Shown here in pieces: positions 11,994 to 18,656 of a stretch of DNA of 22,617 nucleotides (positions are counted from its first letter, which is position 1; every line of letters begins with the position of its first letter). The translations under genes were made by a program, and so were the position numbers. The stretch is from a virus. The stretch lies in IMG/VR virus record IMGVR_UViG_3300031566_000395, positions 1 through 22,617 of that record; one strand, given 5' to 3'. The notes below the pieces were generated by a model, which was given only the letters and a program-made list of their open reading frames with translations, was not told the origin of the DNA and did not search any database.

Positions 11994-13073
11994 ATGGCTA
12001 CAACTCTTTCAAGGCAACAATCAACCTCACCATGGAATGATTTCTGTGAGTGGGTAACATCAACTAACAACCGTTTGTATGTTGGTTGGTTCGGTGTGTT
12101 GATGATCCCAACTCTGTTGGCAGCAACCACCTGTTTTATTATCGCATTTATCGCAGCACCCCCAGTAGACATCGATGGCATACGTGAACCAGTTGCTGGA
12201 TCGCTCCTCTACGGAAATAACATTATTTCAGGAGCAGTTGTCCCGTCTAGCAATGCAATCGGACTACACTTCTATCCCATTTGGGAAGCAGCCTCGCTTG
12301 ACGAGTGGCTCTACAACGGAGGACCATTTCAACTGGTCGTCTTTCACTTCCTTATCGGTATCTTCGCTTACATGGGACGTGAATGGGAACTTTCTTACCG
12401 ATTAGGTATGCGTCCATGGATCTGTGTTGCATACTCTGCACCTGTTGCAGCAGCATCAGCAGTCTTCCTGGTCTACCCCTTTGGTCAAGGTTCATTCTCA
12501 GACGCTATGCCTCTTGGTATCTCTGGCACCTTTAACTACATGCTTGTCTTCCAAGCAGAACATAACATCCTGATGCACCCCTTCCACATGTTGGGAGTCG
12601 CTGGTGTCTTCGGTGGTTCATTGTTCTCAGCGATGCATGGTTCTTTGGTTACATCTTCACTCGTCCGTGAGACGACTGAAACTGAGTCACAGAACTATGG
12701 TTACAAGTTCGGTCAAGAAGAAGAGACCTATAACATCGTCGCAGCTCATGGCTACTTCGGTCGTTTGATCTTCCAATATGCATCATTTAACAACTCTAGA
12801 AGTCTTCACTTCTTCCTGGCTGCATGGCCAGTAGTTGGAATCTGGTTCACCGCTCTTGGTGTTTCCACCATGGCTTTCAACTTGAATGGTTTCAATTTCA
12901 ATCAGTCTGTGATTGATGGTCAGGGTCGTGTCCTGAACACCTGGGCCGACGTGTTGAACCGTGCCGGTCTCGGCATGGAAGTGATGCACGAAAGAAATGC
13001 TCATAATTTCCCACTAGACCTTGCAGCAGCAGAAAGTACTCCTGTAGCACTTACTGCTCCTACTGTTGGTTGA
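11994..13073 (+). CDS. psbA: Photosystem II D1 protein
   Basis: The 359-residue product is full-length D1 with every functional residue in standard numbering: Tyr161 (YZ), Asp170, Glu189, His190, His198, His215, His252, Ser264 (QB site), His272, His332, Glu333, His337, Asp342 and Ala344, after which the C-terminal tail is removed. Position 130 is Glu, the high-light D1 form. The ATG at 11994 is chosen; a TTG 12 bases earlier would add four non-D1 residues. D1 is rapidly photodamaged, and phage copies keep photosystem II working during infection. The gene has its own early/late promoter, leader and terminator, is richer in G and C than its neighbours, and contains no intron. Confidence 0.99.
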   Translation: MATTLSRQQSTSPWNDFCEWVTSTNNRLYVGWFGVLMIPTLLAATTCFIIAFIAAPPVDIDGIREPVAGSLLYGNNIISGAVVPSSNAIGLHFYPIWEAASLDEWLYNGGPFQLVVFHFLIGIFAYMGREWELSYRLGMRPWICVAYSAPVAAASAVFLVYPFGQGSFSDAMPLGISGTFNYMLVFQAEHNILMHPFHMLGVAGVFGGSLFSAMHGSLVTSSLVRETTETESQNYGYKFGQEEETYNIVAAHGYFGRLIFQYASFNNSRSLHFFLAAWPVVGIWFTALGVSTMAFNLNGFNFNQSVIDGQGRVLNTWADVLNRAGLGMEVMHERNAHNFPLDLAAAESTPVALTAPTVG

Positions 13074-13100
13074 GTTAGTTAGAAAAACTGAATACTAAAG

Positions 13101-13125
13101 AGAGGGACCTTCGGGTCCCTTTTTT
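13101..13125 (+). terminator. psbA terminator
   Basis: GGGACC at 13104-13109 and GGTCCC at 13114-13119 form a stem closed by a stable TTCG tetraloop, followed by seven T. Flanking A/T bases extend the stem. This is a strong intrinsic terminator 30 bases after the psbA stop. Confidence 0.93.
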
Positions 13126-13136
13126 AATGCTTGGAT

Positions 13137-13165
13137 TTTATATATAGTTAAAGTTATGGTATAAT
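13137..13165 (+). promoter_or_regulatory. Possible promoter for the HNH gene
   Basis: TATAAT at 13160-13165 is a perfect -10; a weak TTTATA at 13137-13142 lies 17 bases upstream. It follows the psbA terminator and would start transcription about 5 bases before the HNH ATG. Confidence 0.45.
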
Positions 13166-13176
13166 AGGTTTAACTA

Positions 13177-13599
13177 ATGATTACTACTATGAGAACCTGT
13201 AATGTATGTGAGGAAGAGAAACCCCTTTCTGAATATTACAAGATCAAGAAAGATGGTAAGTTTTACCACGGAAAATGTAAGAAGTGTTATGTCAAGAAAC
13301 AACAGGAAACATATTGCCCAAAGAAAAAAAGAAATGAAAATTTAAGAAGAAACTATGGTATAACTCTGGACCAATACAATCAGATGTTGGTAGAACAGAA
13401 AGGTGTATGTAAGATATGTGGCACTGATGACTCTGGTGGTAGACAAACTGGTAGAGGTTCTGTGGACAGTTTCTATGTGGACCATTGTCACGATACTGGT
13501 AAGGTTCGAGGCCTACTATGTAATACCTGTAACAGAGCAATGGGCCTGGTTGGTGATAATATAGATACTCTTTCCAGGATGATAAAATATCTTCAATGA
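13177..13599 (+). CDS. HNH endonuclease, endonuclease VII-like
   Basis: The 140-residue protein has an N-terminal zinc site (Cys8, Cys11, Cys34, Cys37). This is followed by YGITLDQYNQMLVEQKGVCKIC, DHCHDTGKVRGLLCNTCNRAMG and a helical end. Cys78, Cys81, Cys115 and Cys118 bind zinc, and Asp102-His103 with Asn119 form the active site, as in the recombination endonuclease VII family (T4 gp49 fold). Many free-standing phage homing endonucleases share this fold. It lies directly 3' of psbA, a position where other cyanophages carry a psbA-targeting homing endonuclease, so a homing role is more likely than junction resolution. ATG 13189 is an alternative start. Confidence 0.88.
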   Translation: MITTMRTCNVCEEEKPLSEYYKIKKDGKFYHGKCKKCYVKKQQETYCPKKKRNENLRRNYGITLDQYNQMLVEQKGVCKICGTDDSGGRQTGRGSVDSFYVDHCHDTGKVRGLLCNTCNRAMGLVGDNIDTLSRMIKYLQ

Positions 13600-13697
13600 T
13601 AACCACTAATACTCCAGACAAGTTAGCTCAAATTATTAGAGACACTTGGCCACAGTTGTATCGACCACATAAGAAGAATGGGAAAGAAAAAAAATAA
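13596..13697 (+). CDS. 33-residue hypothetical peptide
   Basis: ATG 13596 overlaps the HNH stop (ATGA) and the frame reads MITTNTPDKLAQIIRDTWPQ, then LYRPHKKNGKEKK. It overlaps the next gene by 20 bases. Size and coupling match other micro-genes in this phage; no function is known. Confidence 0.5.
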   Translation: MITTNTPDKLAQIIRDTWPQLYRPHKKNGKEKK

Positions 13698-13911
13698 AGG
13701 AAAATCTATATGGAGAATATGGGCAAAGGCACTTGGAGAAAAAGGATCTAAATGTGACAGAGAATCAGACATCATTGCTATGGTTAGGAGTTTTATATTC
13801 CTCACATATCTCATTACTAATGTGGCTATTGTTTCAAATGTAGTAAGACACTGGAACAATAATGGAAATAATGATATAATACATAATGAAGTTCTTCAAA
13901 AACAATCTTGA
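13678..13911 (+). CDS. Small membrane protein upstream of talC
   Basis: The 77-residue protein starts MGKKKNKGKSIWRIWAKALG, a basic cytoplasmic segment, then has one membrane helix at about residues 37-57 (SFIFLTYLITNVAIVSNVV). Its last codons overlap the TTG start of talC (TTGA), so the two are translated together. I recall a similar KSIWRIWAKALGEK protein beside talC in other cyanophages, but its function is unknown. Confidence 0.72.
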   Translation: MGKKKNKGKSIWRIWAKALGEKGSKCDRESDIIAMVRSFIFLTYLITNVAIVSNVVRHWNNNGNNDIIHNEVLQKQS

Positions 13912-14567
13912 AAATATTTTTAGATACTGCAGACCTTGACATGATCACTCCTGCATATGAGACTGGTCTCATTGATGGTGTCACAACAAACCCCACACTC
14001 ATTCTAAGAAGTGGTAGAACCCTTCAAGAGGTTGCACAGGAACTCTCAGGTCTCCTGGCATTAGAAAGTATCTCTACAGAGGTTGTAGCGGATACTTCAG
14101 GAGAGATGTTGAACCAGGCCCAAGAGTTTATTACTATCTCTCCAGCAATAACCATTAAAGTTCCTTGTACTGTTGAAGGACTGAAGGCATGTAAGGAATT
14201 ATCTAAAGTTGGTGTAAAAACCAATGTCACCCTTGTCTTCTCAGTTGCACAAGCAATCTTAGCAGCAAAGGCAGGAGCAACTTATATCTCTCCATTCATT
14301 GGTAGATGGGAAGATAATTCAGTTGATGGTTTGGAATTGATTCAGAAGATTAGGAAGGTCTATAACCAACTCAATACAAAAGGTCTTAAGACTCCTCAAA
14401 TTTTAGGAGCATCAATTCGTGATGTGAGACAGGTAGAGAAGTGTGCAGAGTATGGTGCAGACGTTGTTACCATTCCTCCTATCGTATTTTGGAAGATGTA
14501 TAAGAACGTTATGACTGATAAAGGACTGGAACAATTTAATCGGGATTGGGATGACGCAAACAGGTAG
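13908..14567 (+). CDS. talC: Transaldolase, TalC/FSA type
   Basis: The 219-residue protein starts at a TTG codon. The N-terminus (M)KIFLDTADLD is the conserved family start and the next ATG is inside the first barrel strand, so TTG must be used. DGVTTNPTL, ITIKVPCT with the Schiff-base Lys84, TNVTLVFS, ISPFIGRW and ILGASIRD follow in family order, forming the short, single-barrel TalC enzyme found in cyanophages rather than the longer host TalB. It interconverts sugar phosphates in the pentose phosphate pathway and is thought to favour NADPH and ribose production for phage DNA. It is coupled to the membrane protein before it. Confidence 0.96.
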   Translation: MKIFLDTADLDMITPAYETGLIDGVTTNPTLILRSGRTLQEVAQELSGLLALESISTEVVADTSGEMLNQAQEFITISPAITIKVPCTVEGLKACKELSKVGVKTNVTLVFSVAQAILAAKAGATYISPFIGRWEDNSVDGLELIQKIRKVYNQLNTKGLKTPQILGASIRDVRQVEKCAEYGADVVTIPPIVFWKMYKNVMTDKGLEQFNRDWDDANR

Positions 14568-14581
14568 AAAATCTTTATAAT

Positions 14582-14589
14582 GATAAATA
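14582..14589 (+). promoter_or_regulatory. T4-type late promoter variant
   Basis: GATAAATA lies 19 bases before the ATG of the virion-type gene at 14609, in a 41-base gap after talC. It differs from TATAAATA at the first base only. Confidence 0.55.
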
Positions 14590-14608
14590 ACTAAAAAGTA
14601 TTTGTAAG

Positions 14609-15256
14609 ATGAACTCTCAAGATATTCGCAATCTTCAAGAAGCATATAATCAAGTCTATCAAGTTGATGAAAATTTACTTAGATCTTTAGATACAGGTGA
14701 TGCAATTCTTGAGTACCTAGTTGCCGAAGGTTATGCTGATACTAATGAGAGTGCATTAGTCATTATGGCGAATATGAGTGAAGAGTGGAGAGGTAATATT
14801 GTTGAAGTTATAAAAACAGTTCTTGCACCAAAAGGTGGTGTGGCTGGTGCTGTTCAAGTCAAGCAAACAAAGACTCCTGGATTTTTAGGAACTGGAATTG
14901 GATCTAAAACTGTCAGTACACCAATCCCCGGTACTTTCACTAGAAATACTCCAGGAAGACGGTCATCAGGTCCTAGATCATTTGATGCTGCTGGATCAGG
15001 ATCTAGTGGAGCCAGAGCAGAAATGGGAGATAGGTCTGGACCAACTGACACTGAAAGATCTAGATTTAATTCTGCTTTGACATCAAAACATACTAAAGGT
15101 GATAAATCTGTCACACCATCCCCGAGAGCAGTTAATCAAAGAGCAGCAGCACAAAATCATAGTGGACTTATGCCAACTAGAGGTGGGAGGAGAGATAGGA
15201 CGGATACAACCACTATAAACTATGAAAAACCAAATCAAAGTTGGAGAGGATATTGA
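14609..15256 (+). CDS. Probable virion/head protein, cyanophage type
   Basis: The 215-residue protein begins MNSQDIRNLQEAYNQVYQVD, a start that I recall as common among cyanomyovirus virion proteins. It goes on with ILEYLVAEGYADTNESALVI and MSEEWRGNIVE. The remaining two thirds is a disordered Gly, Ser, Thr and Arg-rich region. A late promoter variant lies just upstream, which fits a structural role. Translation ends at TGA 15254-15256, but the frame stays open for 54 more codons that look like real protein (next entry), so readthrough is possible. Confidence 0.72.
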   Translation: MNSQDIRNLQEAYNQVYQVDENLLRSLDTGDAILEYLVAEGYADTNESALVIMANMSEEWRGNIVEVIKTVLAPKGGVAGAVQVKQTKTPGFLGTGIGSKTVSTPIPGTFTRNTPGRRSSGPRSFDAAGSGSSGARAEMGDRSGPTDTERSRFNSALTSKHTKGDKSVTPSPRAVNQRAAAQNHSGLMPTRGGRRDRTDTTTINYEKPNQSWRGY

Positions 15257-15421
15257 AGGTGGGCAAAGTATAGAGCAGCAGAGGACGCTTCATACGAAAC
15301 TTTCTACACGAAAAATATTTTGTTGAACAATGGCCTCCGTGAATGGATGATGACTATTGACCAACCACACGAAAACTTTCCTGTAATTGAGGAAATCCTT
15401 CCAAGAGGTAATGCTCTCTAA
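15257..15421 (+). other. In-frame coding extension after TGA, no start codon
   Basis: Directly after the TGA of the preceding gene, and in the same frame, 54 sense codons read [20 protein letters not shown], then [20 protein letters not shown] and [14 protein letters not shown] before TAA. The translation has the aromatic/acidic balance of a real protein, unlike the repetitive region before it. No ATG lies near its start; the first in-frame ATG leaves only 24 residues, though a TTG pair near 15320 could start 33-34. It may be a gene that has lost its start, a readthrough domain, or a gene with an unusual start. The TAA lies at the start of a repeat whose other copies begin at true stop codons, which supports translation to this point. 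Confidence 0.5.
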
Positions 15422-15437
15422 ACCACTTCCCAAACTG

Positions 15438-15469
15438 ACCACCACTCCTGATTCAGGGGTGGTTTTTTT
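15438..15469 (+). terminator. Intrinsic terminator in repeat copy 1
   Basis: ACCACC pairs with GGTGGT; inside, CCTG at 15447-15450 pairs with CAGG at 15454-15457. Seven T follow (15463-15469). Confidence 0.85.
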
Positions 15470-15476
15470 ATAAATA
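15469..15476 (+). promoter_or_regulatory. T4-type late promoter in repeat copy 1
   Basis: A perfect TATAAATA starts on the last T of the terminator tract, 21 bases before the HNH ATG at 15497. Confidence 0.65.
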
Positions 15477-15496
15477 AAAGTAGTTAAGTTATTTTT

Positions 15497-15772
15497 ATGG
15501 CAAAAACTGCTGCTGATATATCTAGAAGAGAAAAGAAAATGATTTACATAAACAGCAAGAGGAATGTTCCTTGTGTTGATTGTGGACAAACATTTCCAGA
15601 GTATTGTATGGACTTTCATCATAAAGACCCTTCAACTAAAAATGAAAAAGGAAAACAATCTATTAAGAATAGAATGAAACACTATAGTGATGAAAAAATT
15701 AATGAAGAACTTGAAAAATTTGTGGTATTGTGTGCGTGTTGTCATAGAATAAGACATCATTCTGGTAGATGA
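15497..15772 (+). CDS. Small HNH endonuclease
   Basis: The 91-residue protein has PCVDCGQ (Cys26, Cys29), DFHHKDP with His41-His42 as the general base region, and LCACCHRIRHH (Cys79, Cys82, His83), matching compact phage HNH nucleases with a structural zinc. It is bounded by two copies of the terminator-promoter repeat and reads from a late promoter, so it looks like a self-contained mobile cassette. Its stop codon is the first codon of repeat copy 2. A homing or DNA-nicking role is likely; the target is unknown. Confidence 0.85.
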   Translation: MAKTAADISRREKKMIYINSKRNVPCVDCGQTFPEYCMDFHHKDPSTKNEKGKQSIKNRMKHYSDEKINEELEKFVVLCACCHRIRHHSGR

Positions 15773-15787
15773 CCACCTCCTAGACCG

Positions 15788-15817
15788 ACCACCTCTTCTT
15801 GACAAGGGTGGTTTTTT
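15788..15817 (+). terminator. Intrinsic terminator in repeat copy 2
   Basis: ACCACC at 15788-15793 pairs with GGTGGT at 15807-15812, extended inside by CTT/AAG, followed by six T. Its right arm lies within the spacer of the overlapping promoter. Confidence 0.82.
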
Positions 15818-15827
15818 ATTGTATAAT
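15799..15827 (+). promoter_or_regulatory. Consensus sigma70 promoter in repeat copy 2
   Basis: TTGACA at 15799-15804 is in the hairpin loop; after exactly 17 bases comes TATAAT at 15822-15827. Both boxes are perfect consensus. It drives the two-gene unit ending in rimK. Confidence 0.88.
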
Positions 15828-15850
15828 ACTCTTATAGTCAATCAGGAACC

Positions 15851-16294
15851 ATGACTTACGAAGCCACCGTACAATTCAAGTTTGATGCTACATATACTCC
15901 CACATACAGTGGTGGAAACATTACTGATGACTACATCCCAGAAGAACATTACCTGATCACAGCACCTGCTGCTGATCTCAATGCCAAGCAATACTTCAAA
16001 CTGTTTGAGAAGTTCATGTTGTGTGTAGGTATGTGCCCCAGTTCTATTCGTTCTGGTGCTATGTCATTGGTCTTCAATGATATGGTGCTTGAAGAAGAGC
16101 AACGTAAGATATGTTGTGAGTATGATATCACGATGAATGAAGACCTGGATAAGAAGTTTGAAGAGTGGAAGATTCGTGATGAAGAATGTGCAAAGCTGCG
16201 ATCTAACTACAAAAATAACTTTGGTAGTGAACCCAAGATCAAAGGAGATTGGGAGCAACATGGTGCTGATAAACTTGATGGTGATGTAAACTGA
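15851..16294 (+). CDS. Hypothetical protein paired with the RimK-like ligase
   Basis: The 147-residue protein starts MTYEATVQFKFDATYTPTYS, a beta-rich N-terminus, then has a region with several Cys (CVGMCPSS, CCEYD) and a charged helical C-terminus. AGGA at 15844-15847 is a fair ribosome site. The stop overlaps the ATG of the ATP-grasp gene (TGATG), so they form a two-gene early unit between repeat copies 2 and 3. It could be the ligase's substrate or partner; this is inference. No family is recognised. Confidence 0.7.
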   Translation: MTYEATVQFKFDATYTPTYSGGNITDDYIPEEHYLITAPAADLNAKQYFKLFEKFMLCVGMCPSSIRSGAMSLVFNDMVLEEEQRKICCEYDITMNEDLDKKFEEWKIRDEECAKLRSNYKNNFGSEPKIKGDWEQHGADKLDGDVN

Positions 16295-17184
16295 TGAAAC
16301 TCTGGATGCTTGGTAATCGTCTCACCACAGAGATCTATGAAAGACAAAGATTTGTTGAAGAAGCAGATAAATATAATATCGATCTTCGTTTGGTTTATGC
16401 TGACGAAATTGATTTGATTGTATCCAGAGATGACCGTAAATCTATTCGACATTGTAATGATATTGTTTCTCTGCCTGACGGCATACTTGCTCGCACTGGG
16501 AGTGGCACTGACTATTTTAATCTCAGTGTTCTCAGACAATTCGAGAGAATGAATGTCCAAACTCTTCCTAATTCTGCTTCTATTGAAGCATCAAAGGATA
16601 AGTTTCATGCCAATCAAATTTTGGCACAAGCAGGACTTCCTATTCCCAAAACTATGCTGACTAGATTTCCATGTAAATCTGAGTTAGTTGAAAAGGTAGT
16701 GGGATTTCCTTGTGTCCTGAAAGTTATAACTGGATCACATGGAAATGGTGTTTTTCTTTGTGAAGACGCTAAACATTTTGAAGATTTGTCGGAACTTATT
16801 TCTTCTCTTGACTTTAAGAATTCTATGATTGTTCAGGAATATATTAAAGAATCAGAAGGAAGAGATCTGAGGGTAATTGTTATTGGTGGTAGAGTTGTTG
16901 GTGCTATGCAACGCAAATCTACTGATGGTTCATTTAAAGCCAATATTTCCCGTGGAGGCCAAGGGGAAGCATATGATGTTGACGACGAAATGGAAATGCT
17001 TAGTATTCAAGTTGCAAAAGCTCTTGATCTTGATATTGCTGGTGTTGATTTATTATTTCACAGTGATGGATACCGAATCTGTGAAGCAAACTCCTCACCA
17101 GGATTCAAAGGATTTGAAGAATCATTAGGAATTAATATTCCTCAGAAAGTTTTTGATTATGCCAGATTGAGGACAAATTCTTGA
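16294..17184 (+). CDS. rimK: RimK-family ATP-grasp ligase
   Basis: The 296-residue protein matches RimK in length (about 300) and order. An N-terminal pre-ATP-grasp domain is followed by SIEASKDKFHANQILAQAGL with PKT, then CVLKVITGSHGNGV (phosphate-binding loop), EYIKESEGRDLRVIVIGG, DIAGVDLLF and CEANSSPGFKGFE, where Glu264 and Asn266 bind the metal. RimK adds glutamates to ribosomal protein S6 in E. coli; relatives make other peptide-like bonds. A phage copy could modify host ribosomes or another acceptor. It is full-length and driven by the repeat copy 2 promoter. The ATP-grasp call is firm; the substrate is open. Confidence 0.88.
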   Translation: MKLWMLGNRLTTEIYERQRFVEEADKYNIDLRLVYADEIDLIVSRDDRKSIRHCNDIVSLPDGILARTGSGTDYFNLSVLRQFERMNVQTLPNSASIEASKDKFHANQILAQAGLPIPKTMLTRFPCKSELVEKVVGFPCVLKVITGSHGNGVFLCEDAKHFEDLSELISSLDFKNSMIVQEYIKESEGRDLRVIVIGGRVVGAMQRKSTDGSFKANISRGGQGEAYDVDDEMEMLSIQVAKALDLDIAGVDLLFHSDGYRICEANSSPGFKGFEESLGINIPQKVFDYARLRTNS

Positions 17185-17199
17185 CCACCTCCTAAACCG

Positions 17200-17230
17200 A
17201 CCACCACTCCTTGACACGGGGTGGTTTTTT
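17200..17230 (+). terminator. Intrinsic terminator in repeat copy 3
   Basis: ACCACC at 17200-17205 pairs with GGTGGT at 17220-17225, with further C-G pairing inside, followed by six T. Confidence 0.82.
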
Positions 17231-17240
17231 ATTGTATAGT
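17211..17240 (+). promoter_or_regulatory. Sigma70 promoter of the purine operon
   Basis: TTGACA at 17211-17216 and TATAGT at 17235-17240 are 18 bases apart. The -35 lies in the terminator loop. It should start the transcript covering purS, purC and purM early in infection. Confidence 0.82.
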
Positions 17241-17264
17241 GTCTACAGGTAAAACTAACCAAGA

Positions 17265-17492
17265 ATGTCATACGAATACGGATCAAAAGAATTCTATGCA
17301 GAACAATTTGCTGATTTGATTGCAGATGTTCAACATGACTCACCAGAATTTAGTGACAATCTAGTTGCTGGCTTCTTGCTTGCCCTTGATGACTGGCGTC
17401 AGTATCACGTCAAGCAAATTCTAGAACTAGACAGAGTTGAATTTAAACTCAATGACCAAAATAGTGACCACATGACAAACACACCTAGATGA
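17265..17492 (+). CDS. Small hypothetical protein
   Basis: The 75-residue protein begins MSYEYGSKEFYAEQFADLIA and contains DNLVAGFLLALDDWRQYH, a helical, acidic protein without a membrane span. It is the first gene after the repeat copy 3 promoter and overlaps purS by four bases. The pattern looks familiar from other cyanophages, but the function is unknown. Confidence 0.7.
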   Translation: MSYEYGSKEFYAEQFADLIADVQHDSPEFSDNLVAGFLLALDDWRQYHVKQILELDRVEFKLNDQNSDHMTNTPR

Positions 17493-17764
17493 AATTTAAA
17501 GCATTAGTATTTGTCCGACTACGATCACAGGTTGATGACTCCCCAGGTAATGCTGTGAGAGACGCCTGTAAGCGATTGTCTGAACTCAATATCAAGAAAC
17601 TTAGATTGGGTAAGGTCATCGACGTTTGGTTGGAAGCAGAGAGCAGAGAGTATGCTGAGAAGGAACTTGAAATGCTATCTGATAGATTCCTTGCCAATAC
17701 AGTCATGGAAGATTGGGACTATGAATTGACTGAGATTGAAACTTTCCCACCAGGTATTGAATGA
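17489..17764 (+). CDS. purS: PurS subunit of FGAM synthetase
   Basis: The 91-residue protein has the size and pattern of PurS: an N-terminal beta strand, a helix (AVRDACKRLSELNIKKL), RLGKVIDVWLEA and MLSDRFLANTVMEDWDYEL with LANTVMEDW near the end. PurS bridges PurL and PurQ in the enzyme that converts FGAR to FGAM, step four of purine synthesis. Neither purL nor purQ is in this window, so it must work with copies elsewhere in the phage or with host subunits. It is coupled by ATGA to both neighbours. Confidence 0.88.
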   Translation: MKFKALVFVRLRSQVDDSPGNAVRDACKRLSELNIKKLRLGKVIDVWLEAESREYAEKELEMLSDRFLANTVMEDWDYELTEIETFPPGIE

Positions 17765-17958
17765 TGGAAGAATTTAACACACCAGGATCCAATAAGAGTT
17801 GGATGGACGATGGGTTCAAGAAGTATGCTGCTGAATGGCAACTCAATAATATTGAGAAACTATTGAATGCTGATGTAAAACGATGTCGTGTATATAATAG
17901 TGACAACCGAGATGAAGTATACAATCAGATTACTATTACATACAAGCAGGAGGATTAA
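17761..17958 (+). CDS. Small hypothetical protein
   Basis: The 65-residue protein (MMEEFNTPGSNKSWMDDGFK, then mainly helix and two strands, YNQITITYKQED) sits between purS and purC. Its 3' end carries AGGAGG (17948-17953), the strong ribosome site of purC. No family is recognised. Confidence 0.66.
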   Translation: MMEEFNTPGSNKSWMDDGFKKYAAEWQLNNIEKLLNADVKRCRVYNSDNRDEVYNQITITYKQED

Positions 17959-18656
17959 TGAAAGTAATTATTGAAGGCAAGGTCAAAACTGTATACGCTG
18001 GTGACGATGCTGATCGTGTCATCATTGAGTATCATGATAAGGTGACTGCTGGTAATGGAGAGAAGGAGGATCATCCTTTAGGAAAAGGATCCCTCTGCTG
18101 TAGCATCTCATCTATCATCTTTGAGAAACTTTCCAAAGAACTTATCCCAACTCATTATATCAATATGGTTGGTGCTAACAAGATGATATGTAAGAAGGTA
18201 GATATAGTTCCACTGGAAGTTATTTGTAGGAATCGTGCTGCTGGATCTATTGTTCGTGAGACAACTCTCAAGGAAGGTTGTCCACTACCGCATCCTATTG
18301 TTGAGTTCTTTTTGAAAGATGATACCAAACATGATCCTCTCTTAACACCAGACCGTGTGCGTTTGATGGGATATGATCCAGAACCTTTTGTTGAGATGAC
18401 ACTAAGGATAAATGATTGCCTTCGTCAGATGTTCTACATTATGGGTATTGATTTGGTTGACTTCAAGATTGAATATGGTTATACTGCTCATGGTGAGTTA
18501 CTACTTGCCGATGAGATTAGTCCTGATAGTATGAGACTCTGGAAGATTGGTAGTGATGAAAGATTTGATAAAGATCTATTCAGAAAGGACGAAGGAGATA
18601 TCGTTCCTGCCTATCGTTATATTCTTGACCGACTACAACCACTTGCAATCCAATGA
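17958..18656 (+). CDS. purC: SAICAR synthetase
   Basis: The 232-residue protein is full length for bacterial PurC (about 235-240). GKVKTVYAGDDADRVIIEY forms the N-terminal ATP-binding sheet (a usual family motif is GKTK-hydrophobic). It is followed by DKVTAGNGEK, PLEVICRNRAAGSI, YTAHGELLLADEISPDSMRL and DKDLFRK. It joins aspartate to CAIR to give SAICAR, the eighth step of IMP synthesis. AGGAGG four bases before the ATG is the best Shine-Dalgarno site in the window, hinting at high translation. Confidence 0.95.
   Translation: MKVIIEGKVKTVYAGDDADRVIIEYHDKVTAGNGEKEDHPLGKGSLCCSISSIIFEKLSKELIPTHYINMVGANKMICKKVDIVPLEVICRNRAAGSIVRETTLKEGCPLPHPIVEFFLKDDTKHDPLLTPDRVRLMGYDPEPFVEMTLRINDCLRQMFYIMGIDLVDFKIEYGYTAHGELLLADEISPDSMRLWKIGSDERFDKDLFRKDEGDIVPAYRYILDRLQPLAIQ

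Larger units (their letters stand above)
15419..15476 (+). repeat. Terminator-promoter repeat, copy 1
   Basis: This copy begins at the TAA of the upstream frame and aligns without gaps to copy 3 over about 30 bases (ACCAC-TTCCC/CTCCT-AAAC, then GACCACCACTCC). It holds the hairpin ACCACC (15438-15443) with GGTGGT (15458-15463), a T-tract, and then TATAAATA (15469-15476) where the other copies have a sigma70 -10 box. Confidence 0.75.
15770..15827 (+). repeat. Terminator-promoter repeat, copy 2
   Basis: The repeat starts with the HNH stop codon and is nearly identical to copy 3 over about 57 bases: TGACCACCTCCTA then ACCGACCACC, the hairpin, and GGGTGGTTTTTTATTGTATA. The heptamer GACCACC occurs twice within each copy. 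Confidence 0.85.
17181..17240 (+). repeat. Terminator-promoter repeat, copy 3
   Basis: This copy starts at the rimK stop codon (TGA 17182-17184) and aligns with copy 2 almost base for base, with a one-base longer promoter spacer. It separates rimK from the purine operon. Confidence 0.85.

Noticed and set aside
11930-12181. Reverse open frame across the psbA start
   Set aside because: Antisense to conserved D1 codons and leader hairpins, with no promoter or ribosome site.
11994-13073. Group I intron in psbA
   Set aside because: The D1 frame is continuous for 359 codons with correct residue numbering throughout, so there is no insertion.
13292-13621. A 109-codon reverse open frame
   Set aside because: Antisense to the HNH gene, whose zinc and active-site residues are all in place on the forward strand.
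14854-15114. Reverse open frame of 86 codons
   Set aside because: Shadow of the low-complexity region of the forward virion-type gene.
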